Of a stretch of 64,000 nucleotides of DNA, positions 1-8,995 are shown piece by piece. Position numbers and translations under genes: made by a program. Origin of the DNA: Rhodoferax sp. BAB1. Its GTDB lineage: Bacteria > Pseudomonadota > Gammaproteobacteria > Burkholderiales > Burkholderiaceae_C. The stretch is taken from assembly GCF_013334205.1 (NCBI RefSeq), contig NZ_CP054424.1, positions 2,438,001-2,502,000 of the forward strand. Reading direction: 5' to 3'. The first letter of the stretch is position 1. Every line of letters begins with the position of its first letter. The notes beneath the pieces are model-generated. The model was not told the origin of the DNA and made no database searches. It saw nothing but the letters and a program-made list of their open reading frames with translations.

Positions 1-346
1 CGACAACGATTACATGATGGACCGTGTCGCCCAGAAGGAAAAGCGCGCCTACAGCGGTATCTTCGGCTTCGCTGCGCAGGACTACTCGCTGCAGGAAAGC
101 ATGGGGACGATCCAGAACCACGAGGCCGAGCACCTGCTGCCGACCGACAAGGCGATCGTCATGGCACGGCGCATGCTGCAAGAAGCGGCGCTCGGCCTAG
201 AAGAAGGTCAGAATCCGCCGGCGCTGGACGCAAGCCAGCAGCGGGTGCGTCCGGCCGGCGTGCTACTGCCCAAGGGGCAAGACCCAGTCGAATGGGCGCG
301 AGAGAACCTTGCCGACGGAATCAGCAAGCCGGTTTTCAGCCTCTGA
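1..346 (+). CDS. iphA: Rieske non-heme iron oxygenase, C-terminal part (probable isophthalate dioxygenase oxygenase component); 5' end outside window
   Basis: Only the last 114 codons are present, read from the GAC at base 2; the gene enters from the left edge. The visible protein (DNDYMMDR ... SLQESMG ... ending PVFSL) aligns along its length with the C-terminus of the complete phthalate-family Rieske oxygenase at 11812-13098 (NDYLMDR, SLQESMG). It is therefore the C-terminal part of the catalytic domain, without the Rieske and mononuclear-iron motifs. Downstream lie a Bug receptor, an SDR dehydrogenase and a PDR-type reductase, the order known for iphA-C-B-D of Comamonas. The isophthalate assignment is inferred from this order; another phthalate-like substrate is possible. 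The family membership is secure. Confidence 0.75.
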   Translation, partial: DNDYMMDRVAQKEKRAYSGIFGFAAQDYSLQESMGTIQNHEAEHLLPTDKAIVMARRMLQEAALGLEEGQNPPALDASQQRVRPAGVLLPKGQDPVEWARENLADGISKPVFSL

Positions 347-380
347 TGCCGACCGAACCTCAATAAACAAAGGAGACAAA

Positions 381-1364
381 ATGAAAAATCTCAAACGGTT
401 CATCGCTGTAGCCGTGTTCTATGTCTGCGCGTCCGTATCGGCGTGGGCCCAAAGCGCTGGCGCCGACTGGTCGCCCAGCAAGCCGGTGCGCATCGTTGTA
501 CCCATTACCGGCAGCACCAACGACGTGCTGGCTCGCCTGGTCGCACCCAAGCTGCAGGAAGCGCTGGGCCAGCCTGTGGTGGTAGAGAACAAGCCCGGCG
601 CGGGCGGCAATATCGGTGCCAACGAGGTCGTCAGATCCGCGCCGGATGGCCATACCTTGCTGGTGGGCTACAACGGACCTCTGGCGATCAACGTCACGTT
701 GTTCGAGAAAATGCCCTACGACCCGCTCAAGGACTTGGCTCCCATCACGCTGGCCGTGAAGGCACCACAGTATCTGGTGGTCAACCCCGCCACCGGCATC
801 ACCAGCGTGAAGGACTTGGTAGCCAAAGCCAAGGCTGCACCGAGCCAGTACTCCTATGGCTCGGTTGCTCTGGGTAGCGCCTCGCACCTGACGATGGAGA
901 TGTTGAAGTCGGCCGCGGGCTTCCACATGACGCACATACCTTATCGGGGTGCCGGTCCGGCCGTCACGGACCTGATTGCAGGCAACATCCAGGCCGGCTT
1001 TTTCGTGCCAGGCAATGTGCAGCAATTCGTCAAGGAAGGACGTCTGCACCTGCTGGCCACCTCTGGCAGTAAGCGTTTTGGAAGCACGCCAGATATTCCA
1101 ACGCTTGTCGAGTCGGGTTACAAGGATTTCGAAGCCACCTCCTGGATCGGTTTTCTGGCCCCGGGCGGCACGCCGGCACCCATCATCGAGCGCTACAACC
1201 GCGAGATCGTCAAGATTCTCAACCAGCCTGACATCAGAAAGCGGTTGATCGAGATGGAATTCGATATCGTGGCCTCCAGCCCCAAGCAGTTCAGCGACTG
1301 GATCCGCACCGAGATCGGGCGTTGGGGGAAGGTCATCAAAGATACCGGCGCAAAGGCAGAATGA
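381..1364 (+). CDS. iphC: Bug/TctC-family periplasmic solute-binding protein (probable isophthalate receptor)
   Basis: A 327-aa secreted receptor of the tripartite tricarboxylate transporter (TTT) type. It would bind an aromatic carboxylate in the periplasm and deliver it to a TctA/TctB-like membrane pair. The start at 381 is set by AGGAG at 371-375 and gives a typical signal peptide (Lys/Arg then a hydrophobic stretch ending AWAQ); longer in-frame starts upstream overlap the oxygenase. Hallmarks are PSKPVRIVVP at the mature N-terminus, [11 protein letters not shown], and HIPYRGAGPAVTDL. It lies 34 bp after the oxygenase stop and its stop overlaps the next ATG (ATGA), so it is operonic. The ligand is inferred from context. 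No TTT membrane genes are in the window. Confidence 0.85.
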   Translation: MKNLKRFIAVAVFYVCASVSAWAQSAGADWSPSKPVRIVVPITGSTNDVLARLVAPKLQEALGQPVVVENKPGAGGNIGANEVVRSAPDGHTLLVGYNGPLAINVTLFEKMPYDPLKDLAPITLAVKAPQYLVVNPATGITSVKDLVAKAKAAPSQYSYGSVALGSASHLTMEMLKSAAGFHMTHIPYRGAGPAVTDLIAGNIQAGFFVPGNVQQFVKEGRLHLLATSGSKRFGSTPDIPTLVESGYKDFEATSWIGFLAPGGTPAPIIERYNREIVKILNQPDIRKRLIEMEFDIVASSPKQFSDWIRTEIGRWGKVIKDTGAKAE

Positions 1365-2146
1365 GTATGGGTCAAGCACGCTTGGGAGGCAAGACCGCCT
1401 TGATCACGGGTGGAGGTTCCGGCATTGGCGCGGCTGCCGCCAAATGTTTTGCGCAGGAAGGCGCGTCCGTTCTGCTGGTCGACGCCAACGCCGAAGCATT
1501 GCAGCGCACCTGCGAGGCTATCCGCCAGGCCGTGCCACAGGCACGCGTGGCCAGCGCCACAGCGGATGTCTCTGATACGGCGGCAGCACTTGCTGCGGTG
1601 CAGTCAACAGTAGCGCAGTTCGGTGGCCTGGACATTCTGGTGAACAACGCCGCCATGCGCAACTACAGCGCCACGGCGGCGGTCACACCAGCTGAATGGC
1701 AGGCCATAGTGGGCGTCAATTTGGTGGGTATCTCCAATTACTGTCAGGCCGCGCTGAAGTACCTACGAGCTTCGGGGGAAGGCAGTATCGTCAATGTCTC
1801 ATCGTGCTATGCCGTAACTGGCCGCAAGGGCATGGCCCTGTACGATGCGACCAAGGCGGCGCAACTGGCCTATACCCGCACGCTGGCCTTCGAGGAGGCC
1901 GAGTATGGTGTCCGTGCCAATGCGATATGCCCGGGCTCGACGCTGACCGACTTTCACGTCGGGCGTGCACAGCAGACAGGCAAATCCGTGGAGCAACTCC
2001 GGACAGAGCGTAAGGACACTTCGCTGATCGGCCGGTGGGCTAGTCCGGAGGAAATTGCCTGGCCCATCCTTTGGTTGGCGTCCCGCGAGGCATCTTTCAT
2101 CACCGGGACCACCCTGATGGTTGACGGTGGCCTTCATATCATGTAA
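1361..2146 (+). CDS. iphB: Short-chain dehydrogenase/reductase (probable cis-dihydrodiol dehydrogenase)
   Basis: A classical SDR of 261 aa. It has the NAD(P) glycine motif TGGGSGIG near the N-terminus, NNA after strand 4, a catalytic serine in VSSCYA, and YDATK as the YxxxK active site. In this position it would rearomatise the cis-dihydrodiol made by the Rieske dioxygenase. The product of the isophthalate dihydrodiol would be protocatechuate, with CO2 released and NAD(P)H formed. The start at 1361 overlaps the receptor stop by 4 bp (ATGA), indicating translational coupling; longer in-frame extensions run into the receptor gene. The SDR family is certain from motifs. The dihydrodiol substrate is an inference from operon position between receptor and reductase. 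Confidence 0.8.
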   Translation: MSMGQARLGGKTALITGGGSGIGAAAAKCFAQEGASVLLVDANAEALQRTCEAIRQAVPQARVASATADVSDTAAALAAVQSTVAQFGGLDILVNNAAMRNYSATAAVTPAEWQAIVGVNLVGISNYCQAALKYLRASGEGSIVNVSSCYAVTGRKGMALYDATKAAQLAYTRTLAFEEAEYGVRANAICPGSTLTDFHVGRAQQTGKSVEQLRTERKDTSLIGRWASPEEIAWPILWLASREASFITGTTLMVDGGLHIM

Positions 2147-2191
2147 CTCGATGGGGCCTTGCCGGCTCCATCTTTGTGGCGCGCGCTCGTC

Positions 2192-3172
2192 ATGCCCTCA
2201 CACCTCCTCCAAGCACTTGTCTTCAATATCCGATATGAGGCACGCGACATCATCAGTGTTGAGCTTCGCCCTGCCACGCCCGAGGTCGTCTTTCCAAGTG
2301 TGGAGGCCGGCGCCCACATCGATCTTCATCTGGACACCGGACTTGTAAGAAGCTACTCCCTAACCAACCCTGGCGAGTCCAACCGGTACGTGGTGGCCGT
2401 TCTCAAAGATCGAGCAAGCCGTGGTGGATCGCGCTACGTGCATGAGCAGCTGCGAGTTGGACAATTCATTGCGACAAGCGTGCCGCGGAATCACTTTCAC
2501 CTCCATGAAGACGCAAGACTGAGTGTTCTACTTGCGGGAGGTATAGGCATCACCCCTCTTGTTGCCATGCTTAAGCGCCTTTCGGCGCTTAAGCAACAAG
2601 TCCATCTTATCTACTGCGCGCGTAGTCGACTGGATGCCGCATTTATGACCGAAATCACGGAACTGGTCACTAGAAGCAAGAAGAATTCCATCACTACATT
2701 TTTCCATTTCGATGATGAAAACGGCGCTCCGCCCAACATCACTCGATTGCTCAGCAACTTTCCGCCGGACACTCACTTTTACAGTTGCGGGCCAGGGCGG
2801 ATGCTGGAAGCCTATGAAAAGGCGTGCGTTCAGCTAGGCTACAAAAATTTTCACATGGAACGCTTCGCCGCTGCTGATTTGCCAAAGGGCCGAGCCGTCG
2901 ACCAAGAAGGGTACTGGGTTGAGTTGCGAAGGTCTAACAAGACAATTCACGTTCCGTCAGACTCGACTCTGCTTGACGCATTACAGACCGCTGGCTGCAA
3001 GGTTGAGTCCAGCTGTCGGGAAGGGCTGTGCGGCGCCTGCGAAACACGCGTTTTATCGGGCGACGTCGAACACCGAGACAGTATCTTGACCAAGGAAGAA
3101 CGTGCGGCTAACAAATCGATGATGATCTGCGTTTCGAGTTGTCGATCTGGAACATTGGTACTGGATGCGTAA
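2192..3172 (+). CDS. iphD: Phthalate dioxygenase reductase-type oxidoreductase (flavin/NAD + C-terminal [2Fe-2S])
   Basis: A 326-aa electron-transfer protein of the PDR type. The flavin-binding half has RSYSL around residue 50 and the NAD-binding half GGIGITPL. A C-terminal plant-type [2Fe-2S] domain has SCREGLCGAC and a fourth cysteine in MICVSSC. It would pass electrons from NADH to the Rieske oxygenase ending at 346. ATG 2192 is preferred because the alignable protein begins just after it; an in-frame TTG at 2159 is an alternative. The base composition is visibly more AT-rich than the tph genes next to it, and similar to the other PDR-type reductase at 15220. Last gene of the plus-strand module. 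Confidence 0.85.
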   Translation: MPSHLLQALVFNIRYEARDIISVELRPATPEVVFPSVEAGAHIDLHLDTGLVRSYSLTNPGESNRYVVAVLKDRASRGGSRYVHEQLRVGQFIATSVPRNHFHLHEDARLSVLLAGGIGITPLVAMLKRLSALKQQVHLIYCARSRLDAAFMTEITELVTRSKKNSITTFFHFDDENGAPPNITRLLSNFPPDTHFYSCGPGRMLEAYEKACVQLGYKNFHMERFAAADLPKGRAVDQEGYWVELRRSNKTIHVPSDSTLLDALQTAGCKVESSCREGLCGACETRVLSGDVEHRDSILTKEERAANKSMMICVSSCRSGTLVLDA

Positions 3173-3286
3173 AGAGGCCTGGATTTGGCGAGCTTCTATT
3201 TTTTTGAAAAGCCGAACCCGAATCCGGATACGCTGTCGCGCTCACTACTATGAATGCCGCTTAGGGCGAAGGACAACCTGTTGACT

Positions 3287-4069
3287 TCAGGACAACCTTG
3301 AGCGTACCCACGCCTGGCTACGAAGCATGGCTGGCAGCAATTGCTCGGCCATTTCACTTGCGGTCATGCGGTCGGCGCGACTGGAAAGACTCAGAGCGCC
3401 GACAACCAGGCCCCCCATGTTGTACAGAGGGACAGCGATCGACCTGACCCCTATTTCAATTTCCTCGTTACTTAATGCATAGCCATTTTCGGCGCAGGCC
3501 TTGAGCAGCTTGCGCAGACGAATCGGGTCCGTGAGAGTGTGTGGAGTCAACCTGTGCAGAGACATGGCATTGAAGAGGATCTCAAACTCCGCCGCTGGAC
3601 GCGAACTTAGAAGCACACGGCCGGTGGCCGAGCAGTGCAGAGGAAGGCGCGACCCCACCCCCAGACCTACGGTCAGACTTTTACGGGCCGTCGATCGCGC
3701 GGCGACCATGACTTCCGTCCCGTGCAGAACGGCCACGGATGCCGACTCACGTGTGCGTTCGCTCAAGGCGTCCAGAGTGGGCTGCAGAAGGCGCGGTAGA
3801 CGAGTGGATGCCGAGTAGGCGTAGGACAGCCGCAGTATTCCGTGGTTCAACCAGAAGCGCTTGCCGTCGGTCTGGGCGTAGCCGCCCTGGCACAGAGTCA
3901 GTAGGCAACGTCGGGCCGCAGCCGGGCTTATGCCGACTCGGCGAGCTGCCTCGGACGAGGTCAGTCGGGAGTGCATTTCATCAAAGGCCTCGATCAGACG
4001 CAAGCCTTTGGCCAGGCCGGCGATCAGGTCCTTGTCATTGACAAGTGGAACTGGAGGGTGTGTGTCCAT
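3287..4069 (-). CDS. tphR: IclR-family transcriptional regulator, probable terephthalate operon regulator
   Basis: A 260-aa IclR-type protein. It has an N-terminal winged helix-turn-helix (EAFDEMHSRLTSSEAARRVGIS region, residues about 27-50) followed by the effector domain with CSATGRVLL and the late segment ENGYALSNEEIEIGVRSIAVPLYN typical of the PcaR/PobR branch. It is transcribed divergently from tphC, with 159 bp between starts. This is the position of tphR in known terephthalate clusters. A perfect 10-bp inverted repeat (4110-4134) in the divergent region is a likely operator. As the only regulator between the iph-like and tph operons it might serve both. The effector is inferred, not read from sequence. 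Confidence 0.75.
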   Translation of the reverse strand: MDTHPPVPLVNDKDLIAGLAKGLRLIEAFDEMHSRLTSSEAARRVGISPAAARRCLLTLCQGGYAQTDGKRFWLNHGILRLSYAYSASTRLPRLLQPTLDALSERTRESASVAVLHGTEVMVAARSTARKSLTVGLGVGSRLPLHCSATGRVLLSSRPAAEFEILFNAMSLHRLTPHTLTDPIRLRKLLKACAENGYALSNEEIEIGVRSIAVPLYNMGGLVVGALSLSSRADRMTASEMAEQLLPAMLRSQAWVRSRLS

Positions 4070-4109
4070 CGCATCGATTCTGCATTGATGGTGGTCAAAA
4101 GAATTTCAC

Positions 4110-4134
4110 CAATTTTGCGCTATTCGCAAAATTG
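4110..4134. promoter_or_regulatory. Perfect inverted repeat in the tphR-tphC divergent promoter, candidate IclR operator
   Basis: CAATTTTGCG (4110-4119), spacer CTATT, CGCAAAATTG (4125-4134): perfect 10-bp arms with a 5-bp spacer. It lies 41 bp upstream of the tphR start and 95 bp upstream of tphC. A TTGACT hexamer at 4132-4137 overlaps the right edge and could be a -35 for tphC, although no convincing -10 follows at standard spacing. The AT-rich palindrome stands out against GC-rich flanks. Confidence 0.6.
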
Positions 4135-4228
4135 ACTTTATCAAACTGAGGCCGGAGCCACACACTTCCCCCCTGTTTTCGCCATCCGTCTGGTTCATCC
4201 GGACAGTCATTACCCGAGGAGAAGAGAC

Positions 4229-5185
4229 TTGAGACAACTGATGATTTGGCTGTGCGCCGCTTTCGCCTGGACCAGCCTTCACGCCGCCGACTTTCCGAGC
4301 AAGCCGATCCGCCTGATCGTGCCCTTCCCCGCGGGGGGCACAGCCGACGTGCTACCGCGCATCCTGGCCGAAAAAATACGCCACCGCTTTCCGGCCGGCG
4401 TGATCGTGGAAAACAAGCCGGGCGCCGGCGGCAATATCGGCGCCGATATCGTCGCCAAATCCGAACCGGACGGCCACACCTTGCTGGTTGCGCCGCCCGG
4501 CCCCCTTGTGATCAATCAAAGCCTCTACCCCAAACTGCCCTACGACGCCACCAAGTGGGTGCCGGTGACCGTGCTGGCCGCCGTGCCCAACGTCCTGGCC
4601 GTCAGCAACCAGTTGCCGGTGAAAAATGTGCAGGAGTTCATTGCCTACCTCAAGGCCAACCCCGGCAAGGTGTCCTATGCCTCGCAGGGCAACGGATCGA
4701 CCTCGCACTTGACGGCCAATCTGTTCCAGCTGCTCACCGGGACACAGATGACCCACATTCCCTACAAGGGCACGGCACCGGCGCTGACCGACCTTGCCGG
4801 CGGTCAGGTCGACGTCTTCTTTGACAATCTCGGCGCCTCCGCCCCGCTCCACAAAGGCGGAAAGATACGCATCTTCGCCGTGGCCGACAGCAAGCGCTCG
4901 CCGGCTGTCAAAGAAGTGCCGAGTTTCGCCGAAGCCGGTCTACCGGGCATGCAGGCGGTGACCTGGTTCGCGGTTGTCGCACCGCCTGGCACCCCGGCTG
5001 CCGCGGTGAAATCTCTCAACAACGCCCTGGTCGAAGCGCTCAATCAGCCTGATGTCCAGTCGCGCTTCGCCGAGCAGGGCGCCGAAGTCATCGGCAACAC
5101 GCCCGAAGAAATGGGCCGTTTCATGCACAGCGAAGCCATACGCTGGGCCAAGGTCATCAAGGACGCTCACGTCACGGTCGACTGA
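4229..5185 (+). CDS. tphC: TphC, Bug-type periplasmic terephthalate-binding protein
   Basis: A 318-aa TTT-type receptor and first gene of the terephthalate operon. TphC captures terephthalate in the periplasm for uptake through TctAB-like (TpiBA) membrane proteins encoded elsewhere. It has a signal peptide ([16 protein letters not shown]), the Bug hallmark [27 protein letters not shown] and [17 protein letters not shown]. The start is taken as TTG 4229, because GAGGAG (4215-4220) sits about 8 bp upstream of it. The in-frame ATG at 4241 has a poorer ribosome site. It is followed after 35 bp by tphA2. Identification rests mostly on the diagnostic gene order tphC-A2-A3-B-A1. Confidence 0.88.
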   Translation: MRQLMIWLCAAFAWTSLHAADFPSKPIRLIVPFPAGGTADVLPRILAEKIRHRFPAGVIVENKPGAGGNIGADIVAKSEPDGHTLLVAPPGPLVINQSLYPKLPYDATKWVPVTVLAAVPNVLAVSNQLPVKNVQEFIAYLKANPGKVSYASQGNGSTSHLTANLFQLLTGTQMTHIPYKGTAPALTDLAGGQVDVFFDNLGASAPLHKGGKIRIFAVADSKRSPAVKEVPSFAEAGLPGMQAVTWFAVVAPPGTPAAAVKSLNNALVEALNQPDVQSRFAEQGAEVIGNTPEEMGRFMHSEAIRWAKVIKDAHVTVD

Positions 5186-5220
5186 TCGACGCGCAGATCC
5201 CCCAACGCAAGGTAACCATC

Positions 5221-6459
5221 ATGAGCCAGATTCACCCCATCCAGTGGGTGCGGGGGCAGCACACCCGCGTGCCCTACGCTGTCTACCAAAACCAGGATGT
5301 TCTCGAACAGGAGCAGAAGCGTGTCTACGAAGGACCGGCCTGGAATTACCTTTGCCTGGAAGCCGAGCTTCCGGAGCCGGGTAGTTACCGCACGACCTTC
5401 GTCGGGCGGGCGCCCATCGTCGTGGCGCGCGACAACGATGGCGAGATCTACGCCTTCGAAAACCGCTGCAGCCACCGCGGCGCGCTGATCTGCCTGGAAA
5501 AGGCCGGCACGGCCAAAGACTTTCAGTGCGTCTACCATGCCTGGACCTACGATCTGCAGGGCTCGCTCAAGGGCGTGGCCTTTGAGGCCGGCCTCAATGG
5601 CGCCGGCGGCATGCCGGCCACCTTCTGCAAGGAAGACCATTCGCCGCGCAAGCTTCGCATCGCCACCTTCTGCGGCCTGGTGTTCGGCAGCTTCAGCGAC
5701 GAGGTGGACGGCATCGAGGACTACCTCGGCCCCGAGATCTGCGCGCGTATCGAGCGGGTGCTGCACAAGCCCGTGGAGGTGATCGGGCGCTTCACGCAGG
5801 CGCTCCCCAACAACTGGAAGCTCTACTTCGAGAACGTCAAGGACAGCTACCATGCCAGCCTGCTGCACCTGTTCTTCACCACCTTCCGCCTCAACCGCCT
5901 GTCGCAACGCGGCGCGGTCATCGTGAGCGAGTCAGGCGGACACCACGTCAGCTATTCGATGGTGGATGCACCGCAGGCCGAGGCCGGCAAGCAGTACCAG
6001 GAACAGGGCCTGCGCTCCGACCAGGAAGGCTACAAGCTGGCCGACCCGACGCTGCTGGCGGGCTTCAAGGAATTCGAGGACGGCATCACGCTGCAGATCC
6101 TCTCGGTCTTTCCGGGCTTCGTGCTGCAGCAGATCCAGAACTGCCTGGCCATCCGCCAGGTACTGCCGCGCAGCGTGGAAAAGACGGATCTGAACTGGAC
6201 CTACCTCGGTTACGCCGACGACACAAGCGAACAACGCAACGTACGCCTCAAGCAGGCCAACCTGATTGGCCCGGCCGGCTTCGTTTCCATGGAAGACGGC
6301 GCGGTCGGCGGCTTCGTGCAGCGCGGCATTGCAGCGGCTGGTGAAGATCAGGCCGTGATCGAAATGGGAGGCGACAGCACCTCGTCGAGCCCGTCACGGG
6401 TGACAGAAGCCTCGGTGCGGGGCTTCTGGAAACTCTACCGCCGCCTCATGGACATCTAG
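5221..6459 (+). CDS. tphA2: TphA2, terephthalate 1,2-dioxygenase oxygenase alpha subunit
   Basis: A 412-aa Rieske oxygenase large subunit that dihydroxylates terephthalate to 1,2-dihydroxy-3,5-cyclohexadiene-1,4-dicarboxylate. The Rieske cluster ligands are CSHRG and CVYHAW (residues about 81-104). The mononuclear iron ligands are in DSYHASLLH (Asp-x2-His-x4-His). The sequence closely follows the known Comamonas TphA2, including [15 protein letters not shown] and the late [21 protein letters not shown] segments, and the length is the usual one (about 413 aa). It is preceded by AAGG 11 bp upstream and followed 11 bp later by the beta subunit. Electrons come from TphA1 at the operon end. Confidence 0.95.
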   Translation: MSQIHPIQWVRGQHTRVPYAVYQNQDVLEQEQKRVYEGPAWNYLCLEAELPEPGSYRTTFVGRAPIVVARDNDGEIYAFENRCSHRGALICLEKAGTAKDFQCVYHAWTYDLQGSLKGVAFEAGLNGAGGMPATFCKEDHSPRKLRIATFCGLVFGSFSDEVDGIEDYLGPEICARIERVLHKPVEVIGRFTQALPNNWKLYFENVKDSYHASLLHLFFTTFRLNRLSQRGAVIVSESGGHHVSYSMVDAPQAEAGKQYQEQGLRSDQEGYKLADPTLLAGFKEFEDGITLQILSVFPGFVLQQIQNCLAIRQVLPRSVEKTDLNWTYLGYADDTSEQRNVRLKQANLIGPAGFVSMEDGAVGGFVQRGIAAAGEDQAVIEMGGDSTSSSPSRVTEASVRGFWKLYRRLMDI

Positions 6460-6470
6460 GAGCCAGATTG

Positions 6471-6944
6471 ATGGACACCGCTACCCTACGCGAAAAGATC
6501 GCGGCTTTTCAGGCTGCCTACATCCGCTGCATCGACAACAATGAACTCGAGAGCTGGCCGGACTTCTTCCTGCCGCAATGCCAGTACACCGTCACCACCG
6601 CTGACAACCAGCGCGACGGTCTGGCCGCCGGCCTGATCTGGGCCAGCAACCGCGCCATGCTGCAGGACCGCATCTCCGCCCTGCGCCACGCCAACATCTA
6701 CGAGCGGCACAGCTACCGGCACATCGTCGGCTTGCCCTTCGTCACGGACAGCCAGGCGAAGACGGCCAGTGCCGAAACTCCCTTCATGGTGGCGCGCATC
6801 ATGCACGACGGAGAGACCAGTCTGTACTGCACGGGGGTCTACCACGACGTGTACGACACGGGCACCGATACGCTACGCCTGCAAAGCCGCATCGTGGTGT
6901 GCGACAGCAGCCGGATCGACACCTTGCTGGCCGTGCCGCTGTGA
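6471..6944 (+). CDS. tphA3: TphA3, terephthalate 1,2-dioxygenase oxygenase beta subunit
   Basis: A 157-aa small subunit of the SnoaL/NTF2-like fold that assembles with TphA2. Characteristic segments are the DGLAAGLIWA stretch, RISALRHANIYERHSYRHIVGLP and the C-terminal VCDSSRIDTLLAVPL, all matching the known family. ATG 6471 is chosen because AGGAG (6458-6462) lies 8 bp before it; a TTG immediately upstream (6468) adds only one residue. The SD overlaps the tphA2 stop, and the tphA3 stop overlaps the tphB start (GTGA), so the subunits and dehydrogenase are translationally coupled. Confidence 0.93.
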   Translation: MDTATLREKIAAFQAAYIRCIDNNELESWPDFFLPQCQYTVTTADNQRDGLAAGLIWASNRAMLQDRISALRHANIYERHSYRHIVGLPFVTDSQAKTASAETPFMVARIMHDGETSLYCTGVYHDVYDTGTDTLRLQSRIVVCDSSRIDTLLAVPL

Positions 6945-7897
6945 GCCGGAAGGTCGTCCGCATCGCGCTGCCTGTCGGCGATCCGAACGGTATCGGGCCG
7001 GAAATCGCCCTCAAGACCGTTGCCGCCTATGCCGGACGCGATGACGTGCAGATCACGTTGTTCGGACCCCAGGCGGTGCTCCAACGCACGGCGTCCCAGC
7101 TGGGACTCGGCCCCCTGCTGGACGCCTGCGCGGTCGTTCCGACTGAGGCGGGGGTCAGCAGCACCTTTGTGCCGGGGCAGGTCTGTGCCGAAGCCGGTGC
7201 CGCCATGATCGCTGCGGCCAGTGCTGCCATCGCGGCCGCACGGCGCGGCGAGTTCGACGCCGTGGTCGCCGCGCCGCACCACGAGACGGCCGTGCACCTG
7301 GCCGGCATTGCCTTTTCCGGTTACCCCTCACTGGTCGCACGCGTCTGTGGGCAGCCCGAAGACAGCGTATTCCTGCTGTTGGTCGGGGGTGGCCTGCACA
7401 TCGTGCATGCCACCTTGCACGAGAGCGTGCAGCACGCTCTGGACCGACTCAGTCCCGAGCTGGTCGAGCAGGCCACGCGGGCTGGGGTGCGCGCCATGCA
7501 GCGCTTGGGCGTGGCAGCACCGCGCATTGGCCTGTTTGGCATCAATCCACATGCCGGTGAGAACGGCTTGTTCGGCGATGCGGACGAGCGCATCACCCGA
7601 CCTGCCGCTGAGCGTCTGCGTGCGACCGGCCTGCAAGTGGACGGTCCCGTGGGTGCCGATGCCTTGCTGGCGGATCGTCGCCACGACCTCTATGTCGCCA
7701 TGCTGCATGACCAGGGCCATATCCCGGTCAAGCTGCTGAGTCCCAAGCAGGCCAGCGCCCTGTCCATCGGCGCCGATGTGATCCTCTCCAGCGTGGGCCA
7801 TGGCTGTGCCATGGATATCGCCGGACAAGGCATCGCCGACGCAAGGGCCATGATCCATACCGTCGCGCGGCTCGCCGCCGTGCCGGTACCTCTTTGA
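6941..7897 (+). CDS. tphB: TphB, 1,2-dihydroxy-3,5-cyclohexadiene-1,4-dicarboxylate dehydrogenase
   Basis: A 318-aa member of the PdxA (4-hydroxythreonine-4-phosphate dehydrogenase) superfamily. In this operon it oxidatively decarboxylates the terephthalate cis-dihydrodiol to protocatechuate. It has GDPNGIGPEIAL at the N-terminus, APHHETAVHLAGIAFSGYPSL, INPHAGENGLFG and the metal-ligand region MLHDQGHIPVKLL. GTG 6941 overlaps the tphA3 stop by 4 bp and leaves the expected short N-terminus; more upstream starts would extend into tphA3. It ends 8 bp before tphA1. A vitamin B6 role is rejected because the gene is embedded in the tph operon and matches TphB segment by segment. Confidence 0.92.
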   Translation: MSRKVVRIALPVGDPNGIGPEIALKTVAAYAGRDDVQITLFGPQAVLQRTASQLGLGPLLDACAVVPTEAGVSSTFVPGQVCAEAGAAMIAAASAAIAAARRGEFDAVVAAPHHETAVHLAGIAFSGYPSLVARVCGQPEDSVFLLLVGGGLHIVHATLHESVQHALDRLSPELVEQATRAGVRAMQRLGVAAPRIGLFGINPHAGENGLFGDADERITRPAAERLRATGLQVDGPVGADALLADRRHDLYVAMLHDQGHIPVKLLSPKQASALSIGADVILSSVGHGCAMDIAGQGIADARAMIHTVARLAAVPVPL

Positions 7898-7905
7898 ATA
7901 TTTGA

Positions 7906-8937
7906 ATGACGCATCAGATCAAGATCGACGGCAGCGAAATCGCCTTCTCCTGCGAGCACGGCGAAACCGTGCTCGACGCCGCCGTGCGTAACGGCATCGA
8001 ACTGCCATACTCCTGCCGCAAGGGCGTGTGCGGCAACTGTCGCGGCGTGGTACTCGAAGGCCAGTTGGTGCCCGGCACCGCCGGCGGCAGTGCCGAGGCC
8101 GGCATCCACGCCGACAACGAGCACCTTTTCTGCCATGCCCAGGCCGCCAGCGACCTGTTGATCCGCCCGCGCAGTTGGCAGCGCGTCGACCCCCATGCCC
8201 GCAAGATATTGCCGGCCAAGATATTCCGCATCACACAGCCGGCCAGCGATGTGACCGTGCTGCAGCTGCGTTTTGCCGCCGGCCAGCGCGCCAAGTTCCA
8301 GGCCGGCCAGTACCTGCAGGTGATCCTGCCTGACGGCCAGCGCCGCTCCTTTTCCATGGCCAACGCCCCGCATGAAAGCGACGGCGTGCAGTTGCATATT
8401 CGTCACGTACCGGGTGGCCACTTCAGCATGGGTGTTCTGCCCGGCCTCAAGGCTGGCGACCTGCTGCAGCTCGAACTGCCGCACGGCGACTTCTGGCTGC
8501 GCGAGGATGGTGAACGACCGCTGATCATGGTAGCCGGGGGCACCGGTTTCGCCCCTATCAAGTCCATCATCGACCACATGGTGCGGCGCAAGATCAGCCG
8601 TCCGCTGGTGCTGTACTGGGGCTCGCGGCAAGTGGAGGGACTATACGCGTCGGAGGTGATAACCAAATGGCAGCAGATACTGCCGGGATTGCATTACGTG
8701 CCGGTGGTCAGCGATGCCCCCGCAGGTACGTGGCCCGGCCGCACCGGCTTGGTCCACGAGGCTCTGCTTGCCGACCATGTTGACCTGTCCAGCCACGATG
8801 TCTACGCCTGCGGAGCGCCGGCTATGGTGGCGGCGTTACGACGTGTCTGCGTTGAGCAGATTGGGCTTCCCGAGGACAGATTCTTTTGTGACGCGTTCGT
8901 TAGTCATGCTCCACGAAATGTCACGGAGAAGATCTGA
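7906..8937 (+). CDS. tphA1: TphA1, terephthalate 1,2-dioxygenase reductase component
   Basis: A 343-aa NADH-dependent reductase with an N-terminal plant-type [2Fe-2S] ferredoxin domain (SCRKGVCGNC and LFCHA supply the cysteines). It is followed by the FAD-binding (RRSFSMAN) and NAD-binding (GGTGFAPIKS, CGAPAM) domains. This domain order, ferredoxin first, is typical of TphA1 and opposite to the PDR-type reductases at 2192 and 15220. It transfers electrons from NADH to the TphA2A3 Rieske centre. It starts 8 bp after tphB and ends the operon. Downstream the strand switches to the phthalate-type module. Confidence 0.93.
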   Translation: MTHQIKIDGSEIAFSCEHGETVLDAAVRNGIELPYSCRKGVCGNCRGVVLEGQLVPGTAGGSAEAGIHADNEHLFCHAQAASDLLIRPRSWQRVDPHARKILPAKIFRITQPASDVTVLQLRFAAGQRAKFQAGQYLQVILPDGQRRSFSMANAPHESDGVQLHIRHVPGGHFSMGVLPGLKAGDLLQLELPHGDFWLREDGERPLIMVAGGTGFAPIKSIIDHMVRRKISRPLVLYWGSRQVEGLYASEVITKWQQILPGLHYVPVVSDAPAGTWPGRTGLVHEALLADHVDLSSHDVYACGAPAMVAALRRVCVEQIGLPEDRFFCDAFVSHAPRNVTEKI

Positions 8938-8995
8938 TTGAGAGTCAGCGAAGCCGAGTCCACGGAGCCGGCAGCAGCGCAGTCGAACAACCCGT

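Noticed and set aside
6941-7897. PdxA, a vitamin B6 biosynthesis enzyme
   Set aside because: Same superfamily, but placement between tphA3 and tphA1 and close match to TphB segments make dihydrodiol dehydrogenase the right call.
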